From NCBI GenBank assembly GCA_024704765.1, contig JAKMXF010000316.1, positions 1-64,000 of the forward strand: 64,000 nt of DNA. The letters are read 5' to 3'. Below the pieces are notes generated by a model. The model did not search any database and was not told where the DNA came from. It worked only from the letters and a program-made list of their open reading frames with translations. How positions within the stretch are numbered: the stretch's first letter is position 1; the number at the start of each line of letters is the position of its first letter. Origin of the DNA: Oopsacas minuta (Eukaryota; Porifera; Hexactinellida; Lyssacinosida; Leucopsacidae). Positions 32,986 through 44,447 of the stretch are shown piece after piece. Made by a program: the position numbers and the translations under genes.

Positions 32986-35430
32986 TAGGGTTTTTAATCC
33001 CGGGATCCCGAAGGTTATTGTTTCGGGACTAATTCCCGGGATTGTTTCTTCAATCCCGGGATATCTCCTTGATTGCATATTGACATACTCTATGATCATT
33101 ATATACATTTGTGTAATTGCGTTGAAATGATGTAGGGATTTAATTGGTTTCGTATTGTTAATACTGAATGAAATATGTTTTCAATATGAATAAGACACCA
33201 AAATTAATAAATACTTAACAAGTCAGAGAATTCAAGCAAACTTAAAGGTACCACTCAACCATTCTAACTATTCAACTTCAAATATAAGGTGAATCGTCAG
33301 AAAAGCCTCAATTTCATTCTAAATCGTAATAGTTGCATTATCGTTATATCGTACCTTGAATGGCTGGAAAAGTTATGTTTCAAGAGTTTGTAGGATCTAA
33401 AATTTGAACCATTTTAAGCGCTCGGTATGTGGGAAATTAGCTGAGTGTAATTCCTGTAAAAAGGTACTTAAATGCGAAGGGGGATCAACAAAGGGGCTAC
33501 ACAATCATCTTAAATCACAGCACCAAATTGATTTATTGAAACGCTCAAATAATGAAGAAAGTGCTATCTCACATACATGTGCGGTTAGGAAATTAGATAT
33601 TACATGTACGACGCTAGCCTACCAGCTGTGTTAGCCAGGATGACAGCTTGCGATGGGCTTTCATTTAATATATTTACTACATCAATGGACTGGAGAAAAT
33701 CTCTTGCTGCACTAGGACATTCACTACCAAGATCGGTTGTCGGAATAAGAGATCAAGTGCCAAATTATGGTCAGCAATTACGCCAAGATATTACCAGAAA
33801 TCTAAGCATTATTAAATCGAAAGGTCAATATTTCAGTCTTACCCTTGATGAATGGACATCCTTGCAAAACAAAAGATATCTCAATATTAATATACATGGC
33901 ATTGGGTTCTTTTGGAACTTAGGATTGGTAAGGATTAAGGGAAGATTTTCTTCAGAGGCTTGTTCCAAGATAATTTCACTTAAACTAAAAGAATTTGGAA
34001 TAGAATTCGAAACAGATGTCATTTCTATCACAACAGACGGGTGTTCAATGATGAAGAAGTTGGAGAAAATAATACCCACAAGTCAGCAGTTAGCTACGCA
34101 CATGGACTCCAGCTTGTAATACAAGACGTTATGTATCAAAAAACAACTTAGTGAAACTGAAGAAATATTCTAGTACAAGTGAAACCGATGAAGATGAAGA
34201 TGAAGATGAAGATATGGAAATGTTTGATGATTTTAATGATAATGGATTCATTGTTTCAGAATCGATGGACCCTCAAAATGCTCTTGCACTAAATTTTGAC
34301 ATCTCCAAAATAGTAACCAAAGTACGTAGAATTGTGAAAATATTCAAGCGAACACCTTTGAAGAATGAAACATTGAAATGTATGTGAAAGAGATTTATCC
34401 AAATGGGCTGAATGTGGTTCTTGATTGTAAGACTCGATGGAGCTCACTTGTGAATATGCTCGAGAGGATAATTCAGATCAAATTACCAATACATAAAGCT
34501 CTGTTAGATTTTGGTGAACATATATGCCTTGGCGACCAAGAAATTGCGGCTATCTCTTCCATATTGAAGCTTTGAATCCAATTAAGATAGCTTTAGAAGC
34601 TCTATGTAGAAGAGATACAAATTTAATTACAGCAGAAGCAACTATAAAATTTCTATTGGAAGATATTCAGAAATCTAACACACATTATCATGCACAAATC
34701 CTGGAGGCACTAAGCCAGCGGATGGTCAAGTGAGGTACACTGCAGTTTCAGCGATACTTCAATACCTACATAATCCTTCGGTACGACTTGTAAAAATGAC
34801 TGTAGTAAACACATTTTGTGCTGATTTGTTATCAAGAACTCGAAGGAAAGGAATTGAAGAAGAGGAACATGTGAGTGAAGAAGTATCAATGGTACCTTAC
34901 TCACCTAATACGGCTGAAAGCATATCTGACCTAGATGATATCCCCCTCGCAAAAAATTACAATTATCGATAGACACATCGATGAAAAAGCCAGAAGATAT
35001 ACAACTTCAACATTCATTATTCAATATATTAAAATATGAACTTACTATTAGAGAACAGACAGGAAAACTAGGATATCATTTGGAAAAGGTATATCAAATG
35101 CTACTAACAATACCTGCAACCTCAGTTGAAGCGGAACAAGCATTTTCTTGTTCGGCATATTTATGTAACAAATTTAGAACAAGACTCAGTGATAGCACTT
35201 TGGATACGCTAGCATTCATAAGGGCCAACAAGAAAAAAAATTGATGATAGACTAAATAAACTTATTACTCATTCATATTCATCTTGTACCCCCTATGTAC
35301 CCCTATATTATACTTTCATTATATCAGACTATCATATAATTAAACAAATTTAAAAATTGCTAGAGAGATAACTATCATCATTTAGCAAGGGATTCCCGGA
35401 AATTTCCGGGATCCCGGGATTTTAAATATC
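32986..35430 (+). mobile_element. hAT element with GGGATCCC-rich ends
   Basis: The left end tagggtttttaatcccggga (32986) and the right end tcccgggattttaaatat (ending near 35430) are inverse copies sharing aaTCCCGGGATCCCG. More cccggga palindromes follow inside each end (33035-33061, 35398-35408), a typical hAT subterminal pattern. The exact boundary and target duplication are not certain. It separates off, and perhaps interrupts, the hAT fragment at 35436-36402. Confidence 0.72.
33390..35244 (+). pseudogene. hAT transposase (BED finger + hAT dimerisation)
   Basis: From about 33404 the plus strand encodes a BED-type zinc finger, AECNSCKKVLKCEGGSTKGL followed by HNHLKSQH. A frame change near 33605 leads to a 171-residue segment with ACDGLSFNIFTTS, SLTLDEWTSLQNKRYLNINI and ITTDGCSMMKK, the start of the RNase-H-like catalytic core. 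More segments follow at 34151-34387, 34378-34575, 34524-34733 and 34730-34972. The first of these has an acidic run (DEDEDEDEDMEMFDDF). The last, 34981-35244, has LLTIPATSVEAEQAFSCSAY and LSDSTLDTLAFI, the hAT C-terminal dimerisation region. Six or so frame changes disable it. Confidence 0.85.
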
Positions 35431-35435
35431 GAGGT

Positions 35436-36402
35436 TCGTTGGCCTTTTCGCGGAAACATGTTGTCTAGAGTGCACTCTTTGAGAAAAGAGATGGCAGAAT
35501 TCTTTGAGCGCAACGACCGAGTCAAATCAAGAATTTTTCCGACAAGTTGCAAGATACAGCATAGATTATTAGACTCTCTTACTTAGAGGATATTTTCTCA
35601 CGATTAAATATCCTAAACAAGTCACTTCAAGGAAAGTTCACAACTGTAATTGATTTTATTGATAAAATTCGAGCTTTCATAATGAAGTTGGGTTTATGGG
35701 AAAGAAAAGCCAAGGAGGGAAATCTAGACATATTTGAAAATGTCTCAACTCTTCTTGAGGGAGAAGAAATAAAAATGTAAATAATGGAGCTAGTGCAAGC
35801 GCACCTTTCCTACTTGAAAGAAGAGTTCAAATTATACTTCCCAGACCTGAGCGAGTTGGATCCTGCGTTGATTCGAAATCCGTTCCTTGTAGACGTGCGT
35901 TTAATACCCAACAATGTGCAGGAAGATTTAATTGAATTTTTGAACGATTCTATAGTACGAGATGAATCTGAAACTTTGCCATTGATCAAGTTCTGGTCTA
36001 GAATGAGTCTATATTTCCCTAGTGTCGCTGCCATGGCTGTGCGTGGGCTGCTGATGTTTCCAAGTACATATCTCTGCGAACAAGGATTCTCGGCACTAAT
36101 AAATATTAAAAACAAATATCGTGTTCGTTAATGCGTAGATCCTGAGCTCCGTGTAGCTTTATCTAAAACCAAGCCAAAGATTGATGAACTTGTGAAAGCA
36201 AAGCAGGCCCAGCCATCTCATTAATCTTTGTCTTAATAATTCAACTTTTTTCTAAATACGTAAATTATGTTATGTTCATGAAATTACAAATTATATCAAC
36301 GTATAATAATTTAGTGGAATGTTGCCAAATTTGAATCGAGGGTACCCGGACATTTCCTTCCGCCTTAGGGGGTACGCAATTCGTAAAGGTTGAGAACCCC
36401 TG
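35436..36402 (+). pseudogene. ZBED5/SCAND3-like hAT, C-terminal part
   Basis: Translation starts at EVRWPFRGNMLSRVHSLRK, which equals the EVRWLSKGNVLKSVLDLKE region of the hAT at 16033-18369. It continues with KFTTVIDFIDKIRAF, YFPDLSELDPALIRNPF and PSTYLCEQGFSALINIKNK. A few in-frame stops interrupt it (near 35584, 35778 and 36129), and it ends KPKIDELVKAKQAQPSH at 36224. The right terminal repeat, the inverse of CAGGGGTTCTCAACC, ends at 36402. The N-terminal half is not found to the left, where the 32986-35430 hAT is located. Confidence 0.85.
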
Positions 36403-37899
36403 AGATAGCGTAAATGGCAAATATTTATTAAAAACTGTTAAACATTTGAAATCATGTAAAACATTAATTATTTATCTGTGTTCAAATTATTGCGATACCA
36501 AATGATGTGAAACCGTCTCCATTCAATATATATGAATTTTTCATGATAATATTTGCATGTTTCTGGATTATCGCACAGGCTATGGATGTTTGCTTTACCT
36601 ATATCCACGTATAACTCGAAATTAATTGCAATTATGGTCAATTCAGGATAGCCATTTTATTGTAAATACCCATCTTCCCTTTTCAAATATGGAGCAGTTT
36701 TGATCTAAATATTTGCCAATTAGGCTACAAAATGACTTCACTTCGCTTTTATGCATTCTTAGATATCAATAATACATTTATTCAGTGAAAATGTACCAGT
36801 TTCATAATATCGGCGATTATAGGATTTCCCATCAAAAAATATCAATTTTCTCTTATCTTTGGTCCATAGTAGTGATTAGGCTTTGTCCTAAGCAGGCTAT
36901 GCTCAGGGCTATTTCCTTTGTTCGTTTTTGAGTGGCGATGTACATCTCGCAGACTTTCAAGGGGCAGAAATTTTAACCGCGGTCTGCTAAAATGGCCGCA
37001 TAACTATTTTCTTTTAGCAGGAAACCCGCAGAAACTAATTCCCGAAGAATCTAGGGTCAATTTCTCCCAACTATTTCCTATTTGTAACTTGTGACAATTC
37101 AAAATATTAACCTGAGACTGAGTGTTTGTACGAGCAGATTAATTTATGCGACTAGGACTGGATTATTCCCCGGCAGGCCCAAAACTTCGTGATTTACCCC
37201 CCGGGCTAATTACGGGCTTTCGGACTAGGCTGGCCCGCGTGCAACTCTGACATATCTCAATTATCAGACTTCAAGTGTTTTCTACTCCTGGCTATGAGAA
37301 ATAATTTTGATATTCAATATTCATAGTTTTCTCTGTTACTTCATCTATTATTCACAAATACTATTGATAAGTATCCGAATAATTCTCCTTCATTTTCCCA
37401 GACATTAGACCCGAAATCTCTTATGATCATTCAGTTTGTATATCTTTTCAACGAATACGTGAAAAGAATTAGTATTACAGACGACAACCCTAAATTCGAA
37501 GTTTCAAAGCAAAACAATTTTTTCTAATTACTGAAAGTTCGAATCTTTATTGGTATTCGTATTATAGGGAGGAGGAAAATTCTATATTCTGACTCGCGAG
37601 ACCAGGGATCTTTTAAGCATATTATTCCTATTTTATAAATTTACTCAGAAAATATCTTGTTATCCGAGAAAATATTACAATCTTTATTACCTAATAGATA
37701 CCCTTGGTTAAATATGTATGAACCTTAAAAGATAAGTAGGCTGTAGGGTATGTGTGAGTTACAGTACTCGACAAATCCTGTTGTTTGTAACAGTGTCTTT
37801 CCATAAACCACCAAAATATTGAATAGTTTGGCTTAGTTATGAGGAGGTGGTGGCAAAGTTAGCCACCACGGAATTTCAATTTTGTTGAGCGCTGACGTA
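36403..37899. other. AT-rich spacer, nothing recognised
   Basis: No open frame or repeat. A GC-richer patch at 37170-37250 (gcaggcccaaaac, ccccccgggctaattacggg) could be a small eroded element. The final TA is the target of the next element. Confidence 0.4.
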
Positions 37900-39270
37900 C
37901 AGTTGGACCTCCACAAGTTAGGCCTACTGAAGTGGGGAATGTCTAAAGAGCAGGGTAAAATTTGTTATAACTACATTAATCATAATGAAAATGAACATCT
38001 AAATGAGGTGACGCGTTTTGCGGGGCACCAAATCTTTAGGAAACAACCTCTCTGCTTAGGGATGTTCTACTGTGTACTATTCTTCACATGCCGTAACCAC
38101 ACTTAGTGCTAATTCTTTGTGAGGCAATTTGTGTCATATTTGGTATAAACATACTTCATACATACAGAAGTAGGTTTACACTGAATATGACACAAATTGC
38201 CTCACGAGATAATCTCTTGAACTACTGTGTGTGGCAATTGGGTAAAACGAAGAGGAAATTTTTTAGTTTTCCGTTCATTACTGACGTAACAACTACGACG
38301 GTAATCATCATTATTTGGCTTTGTTGGAAACGTTTTGCGGCTCAAACATAGTAAATAGAGGGTCGGCCGCTTCGGGTATGCCGGGATGTTTCAAAGTTAG
38401 AGAGATTAGCCTACTCAGTTAGTTGGAAATTACTTCCCAATAAATATCTGAAGAAACTCCTACTCAGCGCTAGTAATTTTAAAAAATTATGGCAGACTGA
38501 AAAATCGAAGAAACCACATTCGAAATTCATTCAAAATGCAATTCAATCAGAAAAAATGCTAGCAATTCTTTCATTTCTGATGTAAAATCCTAATTAGGTG
38601 CCAAAATTTGATGTATTAATTCCAATTAAATGCACATAATATTCTAACCTCAAAAACAGGTTATTGAAAATTCATTCTATTAATGAGCCAAGTTTCAGCG
38701 ACAAATATAAATAATTATTTCTAATAAAATTATACCACAATGAAAGTAAATTAGGCATATTTTCAGCTAAATTCAACAAAATTAGTCCCAATTAGCCCGT
38801 TTTATGGATAGAATTAGTCTTAGGAGAAAATCAATATATTTCTTTATTGACCGACTACTGGCGGAAAATCTTTGATTTTATAACTTCAAATAGGTGTTAA
38901 ATAACTAAATACGGCCGAAGTATTATGTTAGTAATGAAAAGGAAAACTAAAATTTTGCCACTCCGTTTTGACCAATTCTCTAACCCAGTAGCTCGAGACA
39001 TTATATCGTGAGGCAATTAGTGTCATATTCAGTATAAACATATTTCTCTATTTGGGGTATTAGCACTAAGTGTGGTTAGAGTAAGTTAAGAATAACGATA
39101 CAGTGGGGCACTCCTAAGTAGGGAGGTTGTGTCCTCAAAATTTGGTACCCCGCAACACGCTTCACCTCTTTTAGAGGTTCATTTGCGTTATGATTAGTGT
39201 TAAAAGAAATCTTAACTCTGCTGTTAGTACATTCCCCGCTTCAGTAGGCCCGCTTGTGGAGGTTCTACTG
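37900..39270. mobile_element. Foldback pogo-type element with about 300-bp arms
   Basis: The left end CAGTTGGACCTCCACAAG at 37900 and the right end, inverse of CAGTAGAACCTCCACAAG, ending at 39270 are flanked by TA (37898-37899, 39271-39272). The arms (37900-38215 and 38985-39270) are inverted copies at roughly 80% identity; both contain accacacttagtgctaat and a gtgaggcaatt block. The middle is AT-rich and has no transposase. Length is 1,371 bp. Confidence 0.85.
38119..38205. repeat. Strong internal hairpin
   Basis: GTGAGGCAATTTGTGTCATA followed by TT at 38119-38140 is the exact inverse of 38184-38205, and imperfect pairing continues inward to gaagta. A third copy of the arm lies at 39007-39052 in the right arm of the element, so the left arm has an extra inverted duplication. 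Confidence 0.85.
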
Positions 39271-39296
39271 TACATCATCATTAACATAATTTCTTC

Positions 39297-39370
39297 GGTT
39301 AATTAGGAACTCCGATTAATCGAGACAAAAGGTCTGGAACCGATGTGTCCCGATTAAGTGGAGTTGACTG
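39297..39370. mobile_element. Solo pogo-type right end
   Basis: The stretch ends in the inverse of CAGTCAACTCCACTTAATCG at 39370, followed by TA, and contains gtgtcccgattaag and ccgattaatcgagac. It resembles the left end at 15565, but the partner end of this copy is not seen. Confidence 0.6.
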
Positions 39371-39758
39371 TACATAATTGTTTATCTGGGATATTCTTTG
39401 TACAATTGTTTATCCGGGAGATATATTCCGATATTAATATCTATATCTTATGACACAAATAACCTATATGTGTATATATATGTTACAGTCAGTCTGCGTG
39501 ACAAGTCATTTCGCGGAATAGGTGAGCATCTTTTATTTTCGCGAATGGCTAAATTCTCCAGATGTTTCATGAAATGCCTCAATTTAAGGAGTTCTTGTTA
39601 CACAAATTGTATATAAGGTAATTAATCATAATGCGTAATTGTTTGAGTCCTAAAATATGAACTATTTTTATAGAAAAACCCCAAGTAAAGTATTATAATA
39701 TCACACGGTTAAGTATAATACTTTGAAAGAGCTATATGCAGTATTTGAAACACCTATA

Positions 39759-39943
39759 CAGTGAAGTCTCACAAAACGGACACTCCGTAAAGAGTACAAC
39801 CCTATGCAACGCACAAACCTAGTGACACGGATCGAATTTGCCAAGCACATAATTAATACTTAAGCAGTCTCCGAAGAGCGGACAATTTTTCTACAAGAAC
39901 AGAAGCCATGTTCCAACGTATCTGTTATTCAGAGACTCCACTG
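39759..39943. mobile_element. Small pogo-type MITE remnant
   Basis: Begins cagtgaagtctcacaaaacg after TA (39757-39758) and ends agagactccactg at 39943. The short inverse match cagtg.agtctc joins the ends. About 185 bp, no coding. Confidence 0.45.
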
Positions 39944-40438
39944 TTTCATTAAAAACAACATTTAAATTGTACGTTTTATTGAGACTGCGAGGAAATTTCT
40001 AGAAGATTTGAAACTTAGAAAGAGGTTTAATTGATCATTTGCTTTAAACTTTCATAATTTCATTCAAAACTGTGAGCTATCATGATTTGTTGATTATATA
40101 AGATCCATTGAGTTATTAATTGAATGGATTGGCAATTGATATCAAATCTGGATCGATAGATTGCATTGGCACCTTTGATTGTGATCATCTAAATATGTCC
40201 TCCAATTTCTTCACTAATCCGCTAAATAATATCCGTCAATCTCTTCATTCATAAACACTCATTTAATAGTCAATAATGAGGCTTCGTAGTTCAGATAGTG
40301 TTTTGTCCGATTATATAATGCAAAGTCGAAAAGGGTTAAAATATATTTCATATTTGAATCAACTCATCCTTAACAGCATGGATTATTCCTATGAAGAAAT
40401 TTTAAAGGGAGCTTTACAAGAATTATGGGACTTGTAAA
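39944..40438. other. AT-rich spacer, nothing recognised
   Basis: No gene or repeat recognised. It may include the decayed start of the integrase-like gene that becomes recognisable from about 40440. Confidence 0.4.
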
Positions 40439-41400
40439 GAAATGTTGATGCCCAAAGATGAATATTTTTCTACTATTGAAGATCTTAAATCAGCAGCTGT
40501 AAACCCTGCTACCAAAAACCGTCATGGTTATTTTCTTCTCCAAAAGTATGTCTAAAATCAGTTCTTATAATTTTGAAAACATAGTTATACTTTTTCAAAA
40601 TACTAACTAAACAATATCTATTATTAATAGGCTATCATACAACAAATTCTACAAAAGTATGTATCTGACATGAAATGAAAATTGTTCTAGTACTTATAAC
40701 GATATATAGCTCGTATTTTTTTGGTACGAGATACTCCAGTGTGATGATCTAGAGAAACGGATTAAGAAGGACCAAATCTTGAAGAAAGCCCTATGTACTA
40801 TGTAAGCATACAGGATACCCACGATGTGGTTAGGCGAGCACACTTATCTACTCGTCATGGGGGACGTGATCGTATGTTGATGGAACTCGGAAATTTATGT
40901 GCTATTGTCACTCGAGATGCCCTGAAATTGTTTACATCCTATTTCCAGGAGTTCCAAAAGAAGCGTAAACGTCCTATGACCAAAGGTGCTGTTCTACGCC
41001 CTATTCTTACAAATGAGCTTTCTACCCGTCGCCAAATCGACTTGATTGACGTGCTGTCTATAGTACAGAACTCGTTGAAATAGATTCTGGTGTATCAGGA
41101 CCACTTGACCAAGATTGTGGTCTTATGTCCTTGATCCTCGAAACTTGCAACTGAAGTAATACCTCATCTACTGGATATATTCCTTCTCATCATTACCCCC
41201 GCTATTCTGCAGAGTGACAATGGCTGTGAGTTCACAGCACAGGTGATCCAAGAACTCCACGCTCTACATGGTTCATGGTAAGTCACGCTACTCACAGAGC
41301 CAAGATTTAGTGGAACGTGCCAAAGGTGACATCAAAGACATGCTTATTGCCTGGATGGGGGACAATTCTATAGCTGACAGTCAACAGGCATCGTGATGAC
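40439..41400 (+). pseudogene. GIN/KRBA2-like integrase pseudogene
   Basis: The plus strand first reads MPKDEYFSTIEDLKSAAVN near 40450, then MYYVSIQDTHDVVRRAHLST with HGGRDRMLMELG (40793 on), the His-rich part of an integrase zinc-binding (H2C2) domain. EFQKKRKRPMTKGAVLRPIL and IDLIDVLSIVQNS lead into the catalytic core: LVYQDHLTKIVVLCP, then PAILQSDNGCEFTAQVIQEL, with the Asp residues of an rve-type DDE domain. Later DIKDMLIAWMG is near 41330. A stop at 41081-41083 and frameshifts disable it. The arrangement matches KRBA2-like and GIN proteins, derived from Ginger-type or Gypsy-type integrases. No LTRs or terminal repeats are seen. Confidence 0.75.
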
Positions 41401-42099
41401 GTGATAATATCAAAAATACTAGAATTTTACATACCTAACGCATAAAGGGCACAGAATACCAACCAAAAGCTACATAGTATCTCCATTCTTACCGCAGAAA
41501 CCTATTCAATGTAATTTGGATGGACAAAAGTTTTTTGTGAATTCGAGGCACTATTTTGAGACACATAGTATCTCTTATAGTCTGTGCCGTAGCGACCAAT
41601 ACCACTACAAATCTTTGCTATTTAATTAATATTTAAGCTAACCCAAACCACTAAGTATCGTGCAGCAACATAACAAGTGATGCGGGCCAGTTATAATAAT
41701 ATTTCAAACTTTAGTCAATGAGTGATATTTGATAAGCAACATATTGGTTATGTAACTCAGGGCCTCAATATCATACAGAAATACACAAAAACATGTTCAG
41801 ACCAAACAAAACTGGATATATACTTAATACAATTTTATCAAGAATCCTACAATTAATATATTTATCTAGTAGAGTAATATATTTATGTTATTCAGTTCAT
41901 CAATCTTTTCAGGAAATATCACTGATGCTAAAGTGGTCACTAAGATTAATAATTGCAGTAAATAAGAAGCATATGAAAAATGATAATCGAAAAAGAAATG
42001 TAATTGGTGTGAACTAGAGCTAATAAGTGAGTAATTCTTTATAAGACCACCTAAGTCTTAAAGATGTAGCAAAATTCTTTATCTCCTCTTTCAGCTCAT
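41401..42099. other. AT-rich spacer, nothing recognised
   Basis: No gene is supported. An open stretch at 41793-42017 has the amino-acid composition expected of AT-rich noncoding DNA. Confidence 0.4.
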
Positions 42100-42628
42100 T
42101 GTAGTATAATGCAACCATTTAAATATTATTCTTCCTGGTTGTTTCCAATTTACATTTTAGGATGATAATAAGTCTATTGCCGCCTTGCCTTGTTATTCTT
42201 CTCTTACTTCTGGAAATAGTTACATAATTTTTGAGGCAGGATATTATTGAGAGCTTTGTAAATAAAACTACATTCCAAGAATTTATTCCTCTCGGGAAAC
42301 TGACATGAAGTGGGAGATATTACTTGATGCGATTTAAAAGTATGAGATTCATACCAATATTTTCACCTAATTTACTTATTTGGGCTTTGCATATAAGATG
42401 ATTATCCATAATATCTCCCAGAAGATTATGATTCTCAACAATTTTTATTGATTTTCCATTTAAGACAAGCTTCAGGTATTTTCTCAGCAAAATGGCAGAT
42501 ATTTCATAGGTCGTAATCATCATATTGCAAGTTATTTCAAGATTCAAAACCATTTTATTGTCATTGCCACGTTCCAATATTCGATACAGATTAATGAATA
42601 TTTGATGCTCTAGATAAATCGTTCTCAA
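42100..42628 (-). pseudogene. Non-LTR retrotransposon reverse transcriptase fragment
   Basis: From about 42580 down on the minus strand the translation reads NKMVLNLEITCNMMITTYE, then LKLVLNGKSIKIVENHNLLG, DIMDNHLICKAQISKLGENI and LLNRIK. This matches the thumb-side region of LINE (jockey/CR1/RTE-like) reverse transcriptases, where NxxKTxxM and LGxxxD patterns are usual. Further along, in other frames, KALNNILPQKLCNYF fits the downstream RT region. The catalytic YADD box would lie upstream (right) and is not seen. It is a short decayed 5'-truncated copy. Confidence 0.5.
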
Positions 42629-43099
42629 ACTATTATATCACACCGTCCTCCAAGCAATTATTTAACCTCCTCATCACCCCCTCTTCGCTAAGACGAATGA
42701 AAGTCTAATATTTTGTCAGTAATATATAAGTTTTAATATGCTAATGATGTCACATTAAATTGTGAATTTTGGGCTAGTGATGTTGTTTTCGTCTGAAGTA
42801 TTTATATGAGGTTAGTGTATCGTAGAAACAGTGCATTTTTGCCCGAATAAATTATTACCCATTTGTTAAACAACATATTATCAACCATTAAATGTTAAAA
42901 TTTCAGAAATGGCCCAAATTTTTATCTAGTAAGCATTGTTTGGTAAACCACGCCATTGTTTGATAGTTTGTAATGGCCAAATATATCTACATTTTGCATC
43001 TCAACATTTCTGAATTAACGTGTAATGTATGAAATGTAGATCATTTCATACATTAACTCAGAAATGAAAGAACAATAATGAACATGATACTCGCCATTA
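42629..43099. other. Spacer with hairpin before a Tc1-like element
   Basis: No coding. The hairpin at 43008-43069 is listed separately. The TA at 43098-43099 is the target of the next element. Confidence 0.4.
43008..43069. repeat. Long imperfect hairpin
   Basis: The inner arms taatgtatgaaatg (43023-43036) and catttcatacatta (43042-43055) are exact inverses around a 5-base loop. Outer arms catttctga and tcagaaatg extend it after a small asymmetric bulge. A MITE remnant or a small-RNA-like stem are both possible. Confidence 0.65.
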
Positions 43100-44447
43100 C
43101 AGCATGTCCCGAAAGTCTTTGCCTACCAGAAAATTATTCATAGCAGCCATACGAAATGGAATATAGGTTTCATTATTTTCCAATATTACCGCCATTCAAA
43201 TCCACGCACTTTCTCATCCTAGCTGGCATTCCACCCATCAACCTCTTGAGTGGGTCAGGGCTGATGTCAGCCTACACATTTTTGAGTTGATTTTTCAGCA
43301 GGTCTAAATTTGAAGCAGCTGGTAGCTCAGAAAGTTCATTTTTCACATACGCCCACAAGTTCTCAATTGGAGATAAATCAGGAGAGTTGCCTGGTCACAC
43401 TTCTTTCGCCCAGTAGTTTGGAAGATTCAGTTGGCACCACTGCTGACTTAATTTTGAAGTATGAGCGGGAGCTCCATCCTGTTGAAAAACAGAATTGGAC
43501 ATGTTTTGGCAAAGTCTTCGCTGTAGAATTGTACCAGTATATCTTTTGCGAGTAAACGAATCTTGACAAGGTCCAGTTAGTATCTCATCAACATAGTACT
43601 TGGCATTTACAGTGCATTTGGGTGGCAGAATGTGTAATTATGATACAGCACGAGCCGACATAGCCCCCAAACCATAAGATGAGAAGGAAACTTAATAGTG
43701 AGGACTGGCGGGACATCTTTGGCATCAGAACTCCAGACGCGATCGGTTTGTGGGTTGGAAGGCTGAAATAGATAAAACAGCTTCATCGGAGAAAATAACA
43801 TTGCTCCATTGTTCAGCCGACCAAAATAGCCTTTGTTTACAGAAATTTAGGCGATGATCTTTCTGTTTTTCGGTCAATTTTGGCTGATGTGGCCGTTTGT
43901 AGCTCTTAAGACCAAGATTTTCTCTCAAATAGCGATGCACCGCTGATTTGGAAGTCAGGTGTCCACGAACGGTTGGTCTCTTTGCCAATTTTCGTGTAGG
44001 TGCTTCTTACCAACAGATTTGGAAATAACTATTTTCTCTGTCCTTGTGAGCGATAAAGGCCTTCCTGACCTCGGTTTATCGCTGAGACTCTGGTCCAATT
44101 TATTTCGTTTCCACCAATTGCTGATGGTCCGTGTGGTCTTTCCAAGGGCTTGGGACACCTGTTTCTGCGTAACTCCGGCCTCTAACATTCCAATAGCCTT
44201 TGCACGAAATAAATTCTGAGAGGAATGTAACGATTCGGACATTATTTTGAGAATGAATATTCGAGATCAAATAAATGCTGCTAAAGAAGTCTCTGAAGTT
44301 GATAAGCCTATATCACTTGATCTAATGTGTTCACAATTGTTTGAATATTCAATAAATTGAGTTCAGAATATTCGAATTCAATTAATCAAGTTTTGGTTGT
44401 CTATTATATCTAAAATTACTATAGGAAAAGACTTTCGGGACATACTG
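43100..44447 (-). mobile_element. Tc1-like element, full length
   Basis: The ends are CAGCATGTCCCGAAAGTCTT at 43100 and the inverse of CAGTATGTCCCGAAAGTCTT ending at 44447, flanked by TA on both sides (43098-43099, 44448-44449). Length is 1,348 bp. The transposase is on the minus strand. Confidence 0.93.
43140..44242 (-). pseudogene. Tc1/mariner-type transposase, DD37E spacing, disabled
   Basis: The frame starts at 44242 with the helix-turn-helix AIGMLEAGVTQKQVSQALGK and a GRPR-like SGRPLSLTRTEK. After a frame change near 43970 a second segment has SKSAVHRYLRENLGLKSYKR and NVIFSDEAVLSI (first Asp). Later, in other frames, QQDGAPAHTS (second Asp, near 43480) is followed by NSPDLSPIENLW (Glu, near 43370). 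I count 37 residues between that Asp and the Glu, including one stop codon where Trp is expected (43403-43405). This places the element with DD37E rather than the standard DD34E Tc1 group. Frameshifts and stops make it inactive. Confidence 0.85.

Noticed and set aside
15565-39370. One giant pogo element joining the left end at 15565 to the right end at 39370
   Set aside because: The terminal sequences differ (cagtggaagccgc versus cagtcaactccac) and 24 kb of unrelated elements lie between them. They are two separate remnants.
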